Positions 55,011 through 64,000 of a stretch of DNA of 64,000 bases are shown in pieces. Position 1 is the stretch's first letter. The number at the start of each line of letters is the position of its first letter. This DNA comes from Bradyrhizobium sp. CCBAU 51765 (GTDB lineage: Bacteria > Pseudomonadota > Alphaproteobacteria > Rhizobiales > Xanthobacteraceae). Below the pieces are notes generated by a model, which had not been told where the DNA came from, searched no databases, and saw nothing but the letters and a program-made list of their open reading frames with translations. The stretch covers positions 1,911,001 through 1,975,000 of the forward strand of contig NZ_CP030038.1 of assembly GCF_015291725.1 (NCBI RefSeq). The letters are read 5' to 3'. The translations under genes were made by a program, and so were the position numbers.

Positions 55011-57149
55011 TCAGCTTTCCGGAACGAGGAAGATCGCAGCGAGCGGTGGAATGGTGAGGCGGAGCTCGCCGTCCTCGGCATGAACTTCGCCGATATTCCC
55101 GACATTGCTGCCGCCATAGTGGGCGGAATCCGAGTTGAGCACTTCCTTCCACTTGCCGCCAAGGGGCACGGGAACGCGATAGTTCTGGTAGACGTTCGGG
55201 GAGAAGTTGACGATCACCAGGCACCGCGCGTGCTCGTCGAATCCCTTGCGCAGCCAGGCGAACACGTTGCGGTTGGCGTCATCGGTGACCAGCCATTCGA
55301 AGCCGGCCTGGTCGCAATCCATCTGGTGCAGCGCCGGCACCGCGCGATAGAGCCGGTTGAGGTCGCGGATCAGCGCCTGGACGCCGGAATGGTACTTGTA
55401 TTCGAGCAGGTGCCAGTCGAGCGACTGGTCGTGATTCCATTCGCGGCTCTGCGCGATCTCGGCACCCATGAACAGCAGCTTCTTGCCGGGATGGCCGAAC
55501 ATGAAGCTGTAATAGGCGCGCAAGTTCGCAAAGCGCTGCCACTCGTCGCCGGGCATGCGGCCGAGGATGGAGCGCTTGCCGTGCACGACCTCGTCGTGCG
55601 ACAGCGGCAGGATGAAGTTCTCCGAGAACGCGTAATGCAGGCCGAACAGGATGTCGCCGTGATGGTGCTTGCGGTGGATCGGATCCTTGCTGATGTAGTT
55701 CAGCGTGTCGTGCATCCAACCCATGTTCCACTTGTAGCCGAAGCCGAGTCCGCCGAATTCGACCGGACGCGAGACCTGGGGCCAGGCGGTGGACTCCTCG
55801 GCGGCCGTGGTCGCCTGCGGGAAGCGGGCGAACACTTCCGTGTTGAAGCGGCGCAGGAAGTCGATCGCCTCGATGTTCTCTCGGCCGCCATACTGGTTCG
55901 GAATCCACGCGCCGGGGGGGCGGCTGTAGTCGAGATAGAGCATGGACGCGACCGCATCGACGCGCAGGCCGTCGATCGCATAGCGCTCCAGCCAGAACAG
56001 CGCATTCGACACCAGGAAGTTCGTCACTTCGGTGCGGCCGTAATTGTAGATCAGCGTGCCCCAGTCGAGGTGGCGCCCCTGCAGCGGGTTGGCGTGCTCG
56101 TAGAGCGAGGTGCCGTCGAAATGGCCGAGCCCGTGCGGGTCATCGGGGAAATGACCGGGCACCCAGTCGAGCAGCACGCCGATGCCCTCGCGGTGGCAGG
56201 CATCGACCAGTGTCGCAAACTCGTCGGGTGTGCCGAAGCGGCTGGTCGGTGCATAGAGTCCGGTCGGCTGGTAGCCCCATGATCCGTCGAAGGGATGCTC
56301 GCTCACGGGAAGGAATTCGAGATGGGTGAAGCCCATGTCGCGGGCGTAGGCCGGCAGCTGCTCGGCCAGCTCGCGATAGGTCAGCCATTCATTGTCGTTC
56401 TTGCGCCGCCACGAGCCGAGATGGACCTCGTAGATCGACATCGGCGCCGACAGCGAATTGATGCCGTCGGGCGCCGGCCGCGGCCGCGGCAGGTGCGCTT
56501 CGTCGAACACGATGGACGCCGTCTTCGGCCGCACCTCGCTCGCGAATGCCAGCGGATCGGATTTCAGCGGAATCAGATGACCATGCGGGCCGATGATCTC
56601 GAACTTGTAGTGATCGCCGGTCTTCGCATGCGGGATGAACAGCTCCCAATAGCCGCTGCCGCGCACCCGCATCGGATGGCGCCGGCCGTCCCAGAAGTTG
56701 AAGTCGCCGACCACGGACACGCGGCGCGCATTCGGCGCCAGCACCACGAAGCCGATGCCGTCGACGCCATCGAGCTGCATCGGATGCGCGCCGAGCTTGT
56801 CGTAGAGGCGCTGATGGGTGCCTTCGCCGAGCAGGTAGAGATCAAAATCGGTCAGGATCGGCGGAAAACGGTAGGCATCCTCGAACTCGAAGACGTCGTT
56901 GCCGAACTTGGCGCGGAGCTGGTAGTGCTTCGAGCCATTGGGCAGGGCGCCGATGAACAGGCCGGCGTCGTGGACGCGGTCGAGCGGGGCGACCTCGCCA
57001 TGTTCGCCGACCGCCTCGACGTTGACGGCCTCGGGTAGAAACGCGCGCACCACGCTTCGACCACCCTCGGGATGCAGTCCGAGATAGTGGAAGGGATCGG
57101 AATGGCGGCCCTCGATGATCGCATAGGCCTCGGCAGGCAGTTTAGGCAT
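55011..57149 (-). CDS. glgB: 1,4-alpha-glucan branching enzyme GlgB
   Basis: 712 residues. Opening with [12 protein letters not shown], a glycogen-binding N-terminal domain, nucleophile in LRVDAVASM, acid Glu in AAEESTAWP and SHDEVVHGK. It cuts alpha-1,4 chains and attaches them as 1,6 branches. Its ATG at 57147-57149 overlaps the treS-pep2 stop by 8 bases, which indicates translational coupling. Confidence 0.97.
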   Translation of the reverse strand: MPKLPAEAYAIIEGRHSDPFHYLGLHPEGGRSVVRAFLPEAVNVEAVGEHGEVAPLDRVHDAGLFIGALPNGSKHYQLRAKFGNDVFEFEDAYRFPPILTDFDLYLLGEGTHQRLYDKLGAHPMQLDGVDGIGFVVLAPNARRVSVVGDFNFWDGRRHPMRVRGSGYWELFIPHAKTGDHYKFEIIGPHGHLIPLKSDPLAFASEVRPKTASIVFDEAHLPRPRPAPDGINSLSAPMSIYEVHLGSWRRKNDNEWLTYRELAEQLPAYARDMGFTHLEFLPVSEHPFDGSWGYQPTGLYAPTSRFGTPDEFATLVDACHREGIGVLLDWVPGHFPDDPHGLGHFDGTSLYEHANPLQGRHLDWGTLIYNYGRTEVTNFLVSNALFWLERYAIDGLRVDAVASMLYLDYSRPPGAWIPNQYGGRENIEAIDFLRRFNTEVFARFPQATTAAEESTAWPQVSRPVEFGGLGFGYKWNMGWMHDTLNYISKDPIHRKHHHGDILFGLHYAFSENFILPLSHDEVVHGKRSILGRMPGDEWQRFANLRAYYSFMFGHPGKKLLFMGAEIAQSREWNHDQSLDWHLLEYKYHSGVQALIRDLNRLYRAVPALHQMDCDQAGFEWLVTDDANRNVFAWLRKGFDEHARCLVIVNFSPNVYQNYRVPVPLGGKWKEVLNSDSAHYGGSNVGNIGEVHAEDGELRLTIPPLAAIFLVPES

Positions 57150-60100
57150 GGGCTTCGCTCTCGGCGCTGGTCAGAATGCGAAGCAGTCCGGTCAGCGGCG
57201 CATGCAGCCCCTCAGGCCGGTGGACCAGCTCGTACTCTACTTCGTTGAATGCGTGATCAAGCAGGAAGAACCTCAACAGGCCCTCCGCGGCTTGCCGATC
57301 TTCCGGCCAGAGCCGCCGATCGGTCATGGTTTCGTGATAGGCCGACAAGAAGGTTGCGGTGGCGCGCTCGCGCCACTCGTCGAGCGCCGCCGTGAGCCGA
57401 CCCTGCTCGTCGGAGGCGCCCTTGAGCGCGCGATTGAGGGCCGTGTCAATCGATACCTCGATCGAGTGGATCAGGCCCGCGACATCGCGCGCGGCCGGCG
57501 CCTTGCGCCGCTTGTCGGCCAGCGGCACACGCGGATCGCCGTCGAAGTCGATGATGAAGATATCGTCCTTCACGATCAGAGTTTGCCCCAGGCGGAAGTC
57601 GCCATGATGACGGATGTTCAACCCGCCGATGCCGGAAGGCAATAGCGCATTCAGTCGGTCGGACAGGCTCGCACGGGCCTCCGCGAGCTGATCGATCAGC
57701 GGGCGGTCCGCCTCCCGCAGCCCGTCGCGGCTCTCGGCCAGCCGGTCCAGAACCCGTTCGGCGCGTGCTTTGAGGTTGGATACCAGTTGCCTGATGTATG
57801 CGGAGCCGATCGGCTCCGGAGCGAGATCGTCCGGCTTTGCCGCCGCGAGAGCGACATGCAGCTCGCCGAGCCGCCGGCCGATCTGCGCGACGAAGTGCAG
57901 GTAAGGCGCCTGCTCCTGGGTCTCGCGGAGCTTCTCACCCGCCGGCAACACGCGCTGCTCGTCGATATAGCGATCGAGATACCCCGTGGTCACGGTCCAG
58001 CCGTCACCCTGGTTCTCGACATAGGCGTGCAGCACGCCGAGCGCGCTGCGCTGGTCACCCTCGACCAGCTCGACGCTGCCGAGCAGCGCCGGCGTATTGG
58101 CGAAGCGGGCGACCTCCGTGAGATAGTGGCCGATCTCGATCTCGGGGCTGATGCCGCTTTCGAGCTGGCGATAGATCTTGGCGACGTACTGGTTGTCGAC
58201 CAGCGCGGTGCTGTTCGACTGCTCGATCGCGCGGATGCGCTCGGGCTCCTTGATGGTGTAGTCGGCGAAACGGCTGGTGGGCTTGAACTCCAGCCGCAGA
58301 TTGTTCTCTTCGACCACCAGGTGCTGCGACAGATTGCGCAGGAACAGGCCGATGAAGATCTGGTCGGTCGCGACGTCGAGCAGCGTCCCCTCGCGTGCGC
58401 CCTGGCGCACGGCAGCGAGCGCCCTGGGGTTGAAGCGCTCGCGGTCGAAGCGCACCCATTCGATCTGCAGCGGCAGAACGTAGCGTGCGGCCGCGTCCCC
58501 TTGCCCGGTCTCGAAGAACGCGATCCAGGGCCTGTTGTCGCCGATGTCGCAGAACGGCACCGCCGAGGTCAGCGCGGTCTTGATCTGCTTGGGATTGTGC
58601 TCGGGATACCACCGCGTTCGCGACAAGAAGCCCGGCAGCACGTCGCGCTCGAACACGCCGCGCTCGCGGGCGAGGGAGACCCAGTTCGAATTCACCGGCA
58701 CGACCAGCGTTTCGAACTCCGGCACCGCGCGCGGCGTCACCGGCTCGGACTTGTCGCGTTCCAGCAGCCGGAACCAGTAGAAGCCGTAGGGCCCGAGCGT
58801 GATCATGTAGGGCAGCTCGCCGATCGCGGGGAAGCGGGTGCGGCCGAGCATCTCCTGCGGGATGCGGTCCTTCCACGGCGACAGGTCGAGTTCGGTCGCC
58901 TGCGCGGCGCGCGAGAGATTGGCGACGCAGAGGATCACCTCGTCGCGGTATTGCCGGACATAGGCCAGCACGGCGCGGTTGGCCGGACGGATGAAGGTCA
59001 TGCTGCCGCGGCCGAAGGCGAGCGTCGATTTGCGCACGGAGATCAGCCGCTTGGTGGCGCTGAGCAGCGAGGACAGGCTGCGCGACTGCGCCTCCACGTT
59101 CACGGACTCGTAGCCGTAGACGGGATCCATGATCAGCGGCGCATAGAGGCGGGCCGGGTCGCAGCGCGAGAAGCCGCCGTTGCGGTCCGGGCTCCACTGC
59201 ATCGGCGTGCGCACGCCGTTGCGGTCGCCGAGATAGATGTTGTCGCCCATCCCGATCTCGTCGCCGTAATAGATGATCGGCGTGCCGGGGAACGACAGCA
59301 GCAGCGAGTTCATCAGCTCGATCTTGCGGCGGTCGTTGTCCATCAGCGGCGCAAGGCGCCGGCGAATGCCGACATTGATGCGCGCGCGCGGATCGTTGGC
59401 GTAGGTGGTCCAGAGATAATCGCGCTCGACGTCCGTGACCATCTCCAGCGTCAGCTCGTCATGGTTGCGCAGAAACAGCGCCCATTGGCAGGTCGCGGGA
59501 ATATCCGGCGTCTGGCGCAGGATGTCGGTGATCGGGAAGCGGTCCTCCTGCGCGATCGCCATGTAGATGCGCGGCATCAGCGGGAAATGGTAGGCCATGT
59601 GGCATTCGTCGCCGCGGCCGAAATATTCCTGCACGTCCTCCGGCCATTGATTGGCCTCGGCCAGCAGCAGCTTGCCCTTGGAGTAGGCGTCGAGCTCCTG
59701 GCGCAGCCGCTTGATGATCGCATGGGTCTCGGGCAGGTTCTCGTTCGAGGTGCCCTCGCGCTCGCAGAGATAGGGAATGGCGTCGAGCCGGAAGCCGTCG
59801 ACGCCGGCGTCGAGCCAGCGCTTCATCACCTGGATGATGGCGCTGACCACGCGCGGGTTGTCGAAATTGAGGTCCGGCTGGTGCGAGAAGAAGCGGTGCC
59901 AGTAGAACGCGCCGGCCTCGGGATCCCAGGTCCAGTTCGACTTCTCCGTGTCGGTGAAGATGATGCGCGTGCCCTGGTATTTCTGGTCGGTGTCGCTCCA
60001 GACATACCAGTTGCGGGCGCTGGAGCCGGGATGGCTGCGGCGCGCGCGCTTGAACCATTTGTGCTGGTCCGAGGTGTGGTTGACGACGAGCTCGGTGATG

Positions 60101-60435
60101 ACGCGCAGGCCGCGCTTCTGTGCCTCCTGGATGAAGCGCTTGAAATCCTTCATCGTCCCGAAATCGGGATTGACCGAGCCGTAATCGGCGATGTCGTAGC
60201 CGTCGTCGCGGCCGGGCGAGGGATAGAACGGCAGCAGCCACAGCGCGGTGACGCCGAGCTCCTGGAGATAGGGCAGCTTCTCGGTCAGTCCGGCGAAGTC
60301 GCCGATGCCGTCATTGTTGCTGTCGGCGAAGGCCTTGACGTGGAGCTGGTAGATGATGGCGTCCTTGTACCAGAGCTCATCCACGATCTCGGCAGCCTCA
60401 GCCTTCTTGGTGTCGACGGAAGACAGAACATTCAT
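57142..60435 (-). CDS. treS: Trehalose synthase fused to maltokinase (TreS-Pep2)
   Basis: 1097 residues. N-terminal about 560 residues are TreS: D218 nucleophile in [10 protein letters not shown], Glu in [10 protein letters not shown], Asp in RNHDELTLE. It interconverts trehalose and maltose. The C-terminal about 480 residues are the Pep2/maltokinase domain, with the [11 protein letters not shown] catalytic loop and FIIDFDGDP metal motif; canonical loops read HGDxHLGQ and DFEGEP, so His and Glu are replaced by Arg and Asp. Together it makes maltose-1-phosphate. The ATG at 60433-60435 is followed by the MNVLSS opening; 11 bases separate it from the glgE stop. Confidence 0.95.
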   Translation of the reverse strand: MNVLSSVDTKKAEAAEIVDELWYKDAIIYQLHVKAFADSNNDGIGDFAGLTEKLPYLQELGVTALWLLPFYPSPGRDDGYDIADYGSVNPDFGTMKDFKRFIQEAQKRGLRVITELVVNHTSDQHKWFKRARRSHPGSSARNWYVWSDTDQKYQGTRIIFTDTEKSNWTWDPEAGAFYWHRFFSHQPDLNFDNPRVVSAIIQVMKRWLDAGVDGFRLDAIPYLCEREGTSNENLPETHAIIKRLRQELDAYSKGKLLLAEANQWPEDVQEYFGRGDECHMAYHFPLMPRIYMAIAQEDRFPITDILRQTPDIPATCQWALFLRNHDELTLEMVTDVERDYLWTTYANDPRARINVGIRRRLAPLMDNDRRKIELMNSLLLSFPGTPIIYYGDEIGMGDNIYLGDRNGVRTPMQWSPDRNGGFSRCDPARLYAPLIMDPVYGYESVNVEAQSRSLSSLLSATKRLISVRKSTLAFGRGSMTFIRPANRAVLAYVRQYRDEVILCVANLSRAAQATELDLSPWKDRIPQEMLGRTRFPAIGELPYMITLGPYGFYWFRLLERDKSEPVTPRAVPEFETLVVPVNSNWVSLARERGVFERDVLPGFLSRTRWYPEHNPKQIKTALTSAVPFCDIGDNRPWIAFFETGQGDAAARYVLPLQIEWVRFDRERFNPRALAAVRQGAREGTLLDVATDQIFIGLFLRNLSQHLVVEENNLRLEFKPTSRFADYTIKEPERIRAIEQSNSTALVDNQYVAKIYRQLESGISPEIEIGHYLTEVARFANTPALLGSVELVEGDQRSALGVLHAYVENQGDGWTVTTGYLDRYIDEQRVLPAGEKLRETQEQAPYLHFVAQIGRRLGELHVALAAAKPDDLAPEPIGSAYIRQLVSNLKARAERVLDRLAESRDGLREADRPLIDQLAEARASLSDRLNALLPSGIGGLNIRHHGDFRLGQTLIVKDDIFIIDFDGDPRVPLADKRRKAPAARDVAGLIHSIEVSIDTALNRALKGASDEQGRLTAALDEWRERATATFLSAYHETMTDRRLWPEDRQAAEGLLRFFLLDHAFNEVEYELVHRPEGLHAPLTGLLRILTSAESEAHA

Positions 60436-60446
60436 GGCGTGAACCT

Positions 60447-62393
60447 TTACGCCAGGCAGCGGAACAGGAGCGCCGGATCGCGGTCGGGATCGATACGCAA
60501 CCTGATCCCGCCCCATTCGATGCGGGACCGTTCGCCGGTGAGAAGGTCTTCGAGTTCCGTCACATGGTGGCGCCGTCCACCGGCGTCAATGGTGACGTCG
60601 CCGAGCGGCAGCCAGCATTCACGCGCATGACGCGAGAGTGCGATCACGATGACGACGGTGTTGGCCGGATCAGCCGCTTCCTTTGCGAAGGCGATCGTCT
60701 CGCCATCCTCGATGCCGAGGAAGCGCAGATTGGCCGTCTGCTGCAGCGCCGCGTTCTCGTTGCGGACGCGGTTGAGCTCGGCAATGTAGGATTTGATGTT
60801 GCCGGGCTTGTCCCAGTCGCGCTGCCTGATCTGGTACTTCTCGGAATCGAGATATTCTTCGCGGCCAGGAATAGCCTGATGCTCCAGCAGCTCGAATCCG
60901 CCAAAGATGCCGTAATTGCCCGAAAGCGTCGCCGCCAGCGCGACGCGCGACTTGAATGCCCAGGCCTCTCCGCTCTGGAGGTGGTAGGGCAACAGGTCGG
61001 GCGTGTTGACGAACATGTGCGGACGATAGAAATCGCGTTCGGGATAGCGCGTCAGCTCGCCGAGATATTGCTCCAGCTCCCACCGCGAGGTGCGCCAGGG
61101 GAAATAGGTGAAGGATTGCGCAAAGCCGAGCTTGGCGAGGCCCTTCATCAGCTTCGGCCGTGCGTAGGTCTTGGAGAACAGGATCACTTCGGGGTGACGG
61201 TGGCGGATGTCGCGGATCAGCCACTCCCAGAATGCAAGCGGCGCGGTGTCGTGATTGTCGATGGCGAAGATGGTGACGCCATGGTCGATCCAGAACAGCA
61301 TGGCATCGCGAAACGCGTTCCACAGGCCGGCCCGATCCACCGAGCCGAAATCGGGGACGACGATGTCGGAATAAGGGCCGTCCGCCGTCCGGACCGAGCG
61401 GTCCGGCCGCCATTTGAACCATTCCGGATGCTGCGTCAGCCAGGGATGGTCCGGCGAGCACTGCACGGCGAAGTCGAGCGCCAGCTCGAGGCCGTATTCG
61501 AGGCAGGTCGCGACCAGCGCGCGGAAATCCTCGATCGTGCCGAGCTCGGGATGCAGGGCATCGTGGCCGCCCTCGGCCGAGCCGATCGCATAGGGCGAGC
61601 CGGGATCGCCGTCACGCGCCACCGGCGCATTGTTGCGGCCCTTGCGGCTTGTGTGGCCGATCGGGTGGATCGGCGTGAAGTAGAGCACGTCAAAGCCCAT
61701 GGCGGCGATGTCGGGCACGCGCGCGATGCAGTCGCGCAGCGTGCCATGCCGGCCCGGCAATGCGCTCTGGCTGCGCGGCATCGTCTGATACCAGGCGCCA
61801 AACCGCGCCTTGTCGCGGTCTATGGTTAGCGGGAAGAGTGGCGAGCGCGTCAGGTCGGGCCGGGACTGGCTCTCGGCCATGGCTTCGCCGAGCTCGGTTG
61901 CGAGCAGCGAATTGACGTCGCCGTTCCTGAGATAGTCCTCGCACTGCCTGATGATGACCGCCGCTGCGTCCTGTCGCGCGCCATGCGCCTTGGTCAGCAG
62001 TCCGGCGCCCTCGATCGCATCGAGGCTGACATCGATCCCGGTGCGCTGCTTGCGCGCGACCGCGTGAGACCAGGTGGCGAACTCATCGGTCCAGGCTTCG
62101 ATCGCGTAGACATATTGGCCGGGCTCAACGGGCGTGAACGCACCGGACCAGCGGTCATTGCCGTGATGGGTCATCGGTTCGCTCCGCCATTCGCGCTCCT
62201 GCTCGCGGCGCCAGATCAGGGCGGCGGCGATCACGGCGTCGCCGCCGCGATAGATGTCGGCCCAGACCTCGACCGGTTCGCCCGCGATCCGCTTCACAGC
62301 GAAGCGGCCGCCGTCGATCGAGGGATAGACGTCCTCGATCAGGAAAGCGCTGCCGGCTGCGGCACTTTCGACAGTTTGAATTGTCTTGTTCAC
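60447..62393 (-). CDS. glgE: GlgE-like maltosyltransferase homologue with altered active site
   Basis: 648 residues. N-terminal domain (VYPSIDGGRFAVKRIAGEPVEV) and the GH13_3 barrel (DVLYFTPIHPIG, GSAEGGHDALHPELGT) are clearly GlgE. Nucleophile D379 is kept and the third carboxylate in VNTPDLLP is D466. The general acid/base Glu, 29 residues after the nucleophile in known GlgE (E423 in the Streptomyces enzyme), is K408 here (FSKTYARP instead of LAEAFTRP). The donor loop NPHTKP reads NHDTAP, and the ENPPKKYQDI segment is DGPYSDI. GTG at 62391-62393 is the best start. It heads the operon, divergent from malQ. Confidence 0.9.
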   Translation of the reverse strand: MNKTIQTVESAAAGSAFLIEDVYPSIDGGRFAVKRIAGEPVEVWADIYRGGDAVIAAALIWRREQEREWRSEPMTHHGNDRWSGAFTPVEPGQYVYAIEAWTDEFATWSHAVARKQRTGIDVSLDAIEGAGLLTKAHGARQDAAAVIIRQCEDYLRNGDVNSLLATELGEAMAESQSRPDLTRSPLFPLTIDRDKARFGAWYQTMPRSQSALPGRHGTLRDCIARVPDIAAMGFDVLYFTPIHPIGHTSRKGRNNAPVARDGDPGSPYAIGSAEGGHDALHPELGTIEDFRALVATCLEYGLELALDFAVQCSPDHPWLTQHPEWFKWRPDRSVRTADGPYSDIVVPDFGSVDRAGLWNAFRDAMLFWIDHGVTIFAIDNHDTAPLAFWEWLIRDIRHRHPEVILFSKTYARPKLMKGLAKLGFAQSFTYFPWRTSRWELEQYLGELTRYPERDFYRPHMFVNTPDLLPYHLQSGEAWAFKSRVALAATLSGNYGIFGGFELLEHQAIPGREEYLDSEKYQIRQRDWDKPGNIKSYIAELNRVRNENAALQQTANLRFLGIEDGETIAFAKEAADPANTVVIVIALSRHARECWLPLGDVTIDAGGRRHHVTELEDLLTGERSRIEWGGIRLRIDPDRDPALLFRCLA

Positions 62394-62425
62394 GGTGATG
62401 CCATTGACAAGAAAGCAGGAGCCCG

Positions 62426-62498
62426 TTTCCCTTGCCGGGAACCGACGCTTGGTATCATTATAGAAAGCCGCTTGTGTGTCATTGGTTCCCTGGGGAAC
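62426..62498. promoter_or_regulatory. Dyads in the glgE-malQ divergent promoter region
   Basis: A perfect dyad GTTCCC-TG-GGGAAC lies at 62485-62498 and a second, imperfect one (TTTCCC/GGGAAC) at 62426-62442. Between them is TATCATTATAGAA, an AT-rich stretch that fits a promoter. They may be operator copies for a common regulator of both directions. Confidence 0.4.
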
Positions 62499-62597
62499 GG
62501 CAAGCGCAGTTTGCGAGTTACCCCTGACTAACCTCTTCCGCGACCTCGTTAAAATCGATGCCCTTGGCCAAACAATGGCCTGCAAGCTGCGTGCCGA

Positions 62598-64000
62598 ATG
62601 GATCTTTTAGCTCAAGCCCGGATCAAGGGCGTTCAATCCGAATTCGTTGACGCCCTCGGCAAGTTGCGGGTCACCGCGCCCGAGGCGCTCAAATCCATCC
62701 TCGACGCCCTGCCGGAGAGGCGGGTCTACCGCTTCGTCAGCGGGCCGGTCGTGGTCCGCGCATTGGGGCATCCGCGCACGGAATTGGCGGCCATCGGTGC
62801 GCCGCCGCTGCAATGGAAAATCCACGGCAACGGCAATGTGATCGCCCAGGGCGAGACACGCGAGCCCGTGATCGCCTGGCCCGCCGGCCTGGCGCTCGGG
62901 TATCACAGATTGACACTGACCGATGCCGAAGGCGTGACGGAAGAGGTGCCGATGATCGTGGCGCCCGAGCGCGCCTTCAGCGGCGATTTCGACCGCGGCT
63001 GGCTGCTCGCCGTCCAGCTCTACAGCGTCCGTTCGGACCGCAATTGGGGCATCGGCGACTTCACCGACCTCGCAGGCCTGGTCCGGCTTGCCAAGCAGCT
63101 CGGGGCCGACGGCGTCGGACTCAATCCGCTGCATGTCCTGTTCGACGACCACCCGGCCGATTGCAGCCCCTATTCGCCGAACAGCCGGCTTTTCCTCAAT
63201 CCGCTCTATATCGACGTCGAGGCGATTCCCGAATTCTCGGCAGACCACGTGCCCGACGCGGCCGCAACGGCCGCCCGCCTGCGCGAAGGTGACCGCGTCC
63301 CTTATGCCGACATGGCGGCGTTGAAATGGCGGGGTCTTCGCGCCGCCTTTGACAGCTTCGTGACAAACGCGAGCGAGGCGCGCCGCAAGGCGTTTGACGC
63401 CTTCCGGGCCGCCCGCGCGCCGCTGCTGTCCCGCTTTGCCTGCTTCGAGGTGCTGCGCCATCGCTTCAACGCCCCCTGGTGGGAATGGCCGTCGGAATGG
63501 CAGCAGCCGGATCAGGCGAAATGCGCCGAGCTGCGCAATGGCCCGGACAAGCGCGAGGTCGAGTTCGTCGAATTCGTGCAATGGACCGCCGATAGCCAGC
63601 TGCATGCCGCCAAGGAGCTCGGCAGCCGGCTCGGCATGCGGGTCGGGCTGTATCTCGACGTCGCCGTCGGCGTGCAGTCCAACGGCTTCGATGCCTGGAA
63701 CGAGCAGACGGCGATTTCCCGCCATCTCGCCGTCGGCGCACCGCCCGACGTGCTCAACACCATCGGCCAGGACTGGGGTCTCGCCGGCTTCAACGCCGGG
63801 GGGCTCGAGGCGCAGTCCTTCGTGCCGTTCGCGGACATGCTCGCGGCGTCGATGCGCCATGCCGGCGCCATCCGGCTCGATCACGTGCTCGGCCTGAAGC
63901 GGCTCTATCTGGTGCCGCGCGGCTTCAAGCCCGACAACGGCGCCTATGTGCAGATGCCGTTCGAGGCGCTGCTGGCAGCCGTGGCGCGCGAGAGCGCGGC
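62598..64000 (+). CDS. malQ: 4-alpha-glucanotransferase (amylomaltase), cut by window end
   Basis: The first 467 residues of a MalQ, open to the window edge. It begins MDLLAQARIKGVQSEF, followed by the N-terminal beta domain (PPLQWKIHGNGNVIAQGE) and the GH77 barrel: LLAVQLYSVRSDRNWGIGDF, GVGLNPLHVLF, SPYSPNSRLFLNPLY, and the nucleophile Asp in AIRLDHVLGL. It disproportionates malto-oligosaccharides, feeding or trimming chains for the convergent storage pathway. It is divergent from glgE with 204 bases between. Confidence 0.93.
   Translation, partial: MDLLAQARIKGVQSEFVDALGKLRVTAPEALKSILDALPERRVYRFVSGPVVVRALGHPRTELAAIGAPPLQWKIHGNGNVIAQGETREPVIAWPAGLALGYHRLTLTDAEGVTEEVPMIVAPERAFSGDFDRGWLLAVQLYSVRSDRNWGIGDFTDLAGLVRLAKQLGADGVGLNPLHVLFDDHPADCSPYSPNSRLFLNPLYIDVEAIPEFSADHVPDAAATAARLREGDRVPYADMAALKWRGLRAAFDSFVTNASEARRKAFDAFRAARAPLLSRFACFEVLRHRFNAPWWEWPSEWQQPDQAKCAELRNGPDKREVEFVEFVQWTADSQLHAAKELGSRLGMRVGLYLDVAVGVQSNGFDAWNEQTAISRHLAVGAPPDVLNTIGQDWGLAGFNAGGLEAQSFVPFADMLAASMRHAGAIRLDHVLGLKRLYLVPRGFKPDNGAYVQMPFEALLAAVARESA

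Noticed and set aside
53061..56282. A 1073-residue plus-strand reading frame
   Set aside because: It is antisense to glgX and glgB, which have complete catalytic motifs; the translated sequence lacks recognisable domains.
57787..60630. A 947-residue plus-strand reading frame
   Set aside because: Antisense to the treS-pep2 fusion; low-complexity Arg/Ala/Val-rich translation typical of a shadow frame.
62607..63884. A 425-residue minus-strand reading frame at the window end
   Set aside because: Antisense to malQ, which has clear GH77 motifs running off the edge.

Overview
The window is a GC-rich, gene-dense chromosomal stretch that most resembles Bradyrhizobium or a close relative (Alphaproteobacteria, Hyphomicrobiales). 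This is an inference. It rests on an FtcR-type flagellar regulator, a ROSE-like thermosensor in front of a small heat-shock operon, a DUF3309 micro-protein, many acyl-CoA and FAD catabolic enzymes, and dispersed palindromic intergenic repeats of the kind common in this group. I see no rRNA, tRNA, transposase, phage gene or CRISPR array.

Layout. (1) 1-1850 is the edge of a flagellar locus: a FlgN-like protein, a small anchored protein and convergent ftcR. (2) 1851-10465 holds a long non-coding gap, an anchored coiled-coil protein, a MarR regulator with a four-cysteine tail, a Tat-exported dienelactone hydrolase, a serine hydrolase, an epimerase, a HAD phosphatase, a SnoaL-like protein and an Asp/Glu racemase. 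(3) 10466-21590 holds a phosphoesterase and then a catabolic locus: a TPP enzyme, D-amino-acid dehydrogenase-like oxidase, racemase-like protein and SDR on plus; a binding protein, FAD oxidoreductase and IclR on minus; and an MFS symporter. Its substrate is unknown. (4) 21591-25815 is a heat-shock block: ROSE-like leader, two Hsp20 proteins, a 111-aa protein, a 38-aa peptide and a Deg protease, facing two small helical genes. (5) 25852-32517 is acyl-CoA metabolism (CitE-like, MaoC, acyl-CoA dehydrogenase, ligase, crotonase, TetR) plus upp. (6) 32521-34951 holds small rhizobial proteins and a DapA-family protein lacking the Schiff-base lysine. (7) 35446-43799 is a full kdp locus (F, A, B, C, D, E) with two extra micro-ORFs around kdpF. 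(8) 43814-47713 is a divergent ku/ligD pair bracketed by inverted copies of one palindromic repeat. (9) 47730-64000 is an alpha-glucan and trehalose cluster: glgE-like, treS-pep2, glgB, glgX, treZ, treY on minus and malQ (cut by the window end) on plus.

How the genes work together. In region 9, TreS with its fused maltokinase can turn trehalose into maltose and then maltose-1-phosphate. GlgE normally transfers maltosyl from that donor onto glucan, GlgB branches it, GlgX debranches it, MalQ rearranges oligosaccharides, and TreY/TreZ cut chain ends back to trehalose. The most striking observation here is that the GlgE homologue keeps the nucleophile Asp and the third carboxylate but has Lys where the general acid/base Glu should be, together with a rewritten donor-site loop. 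It may therefore not be a normal maltosyltransferase.
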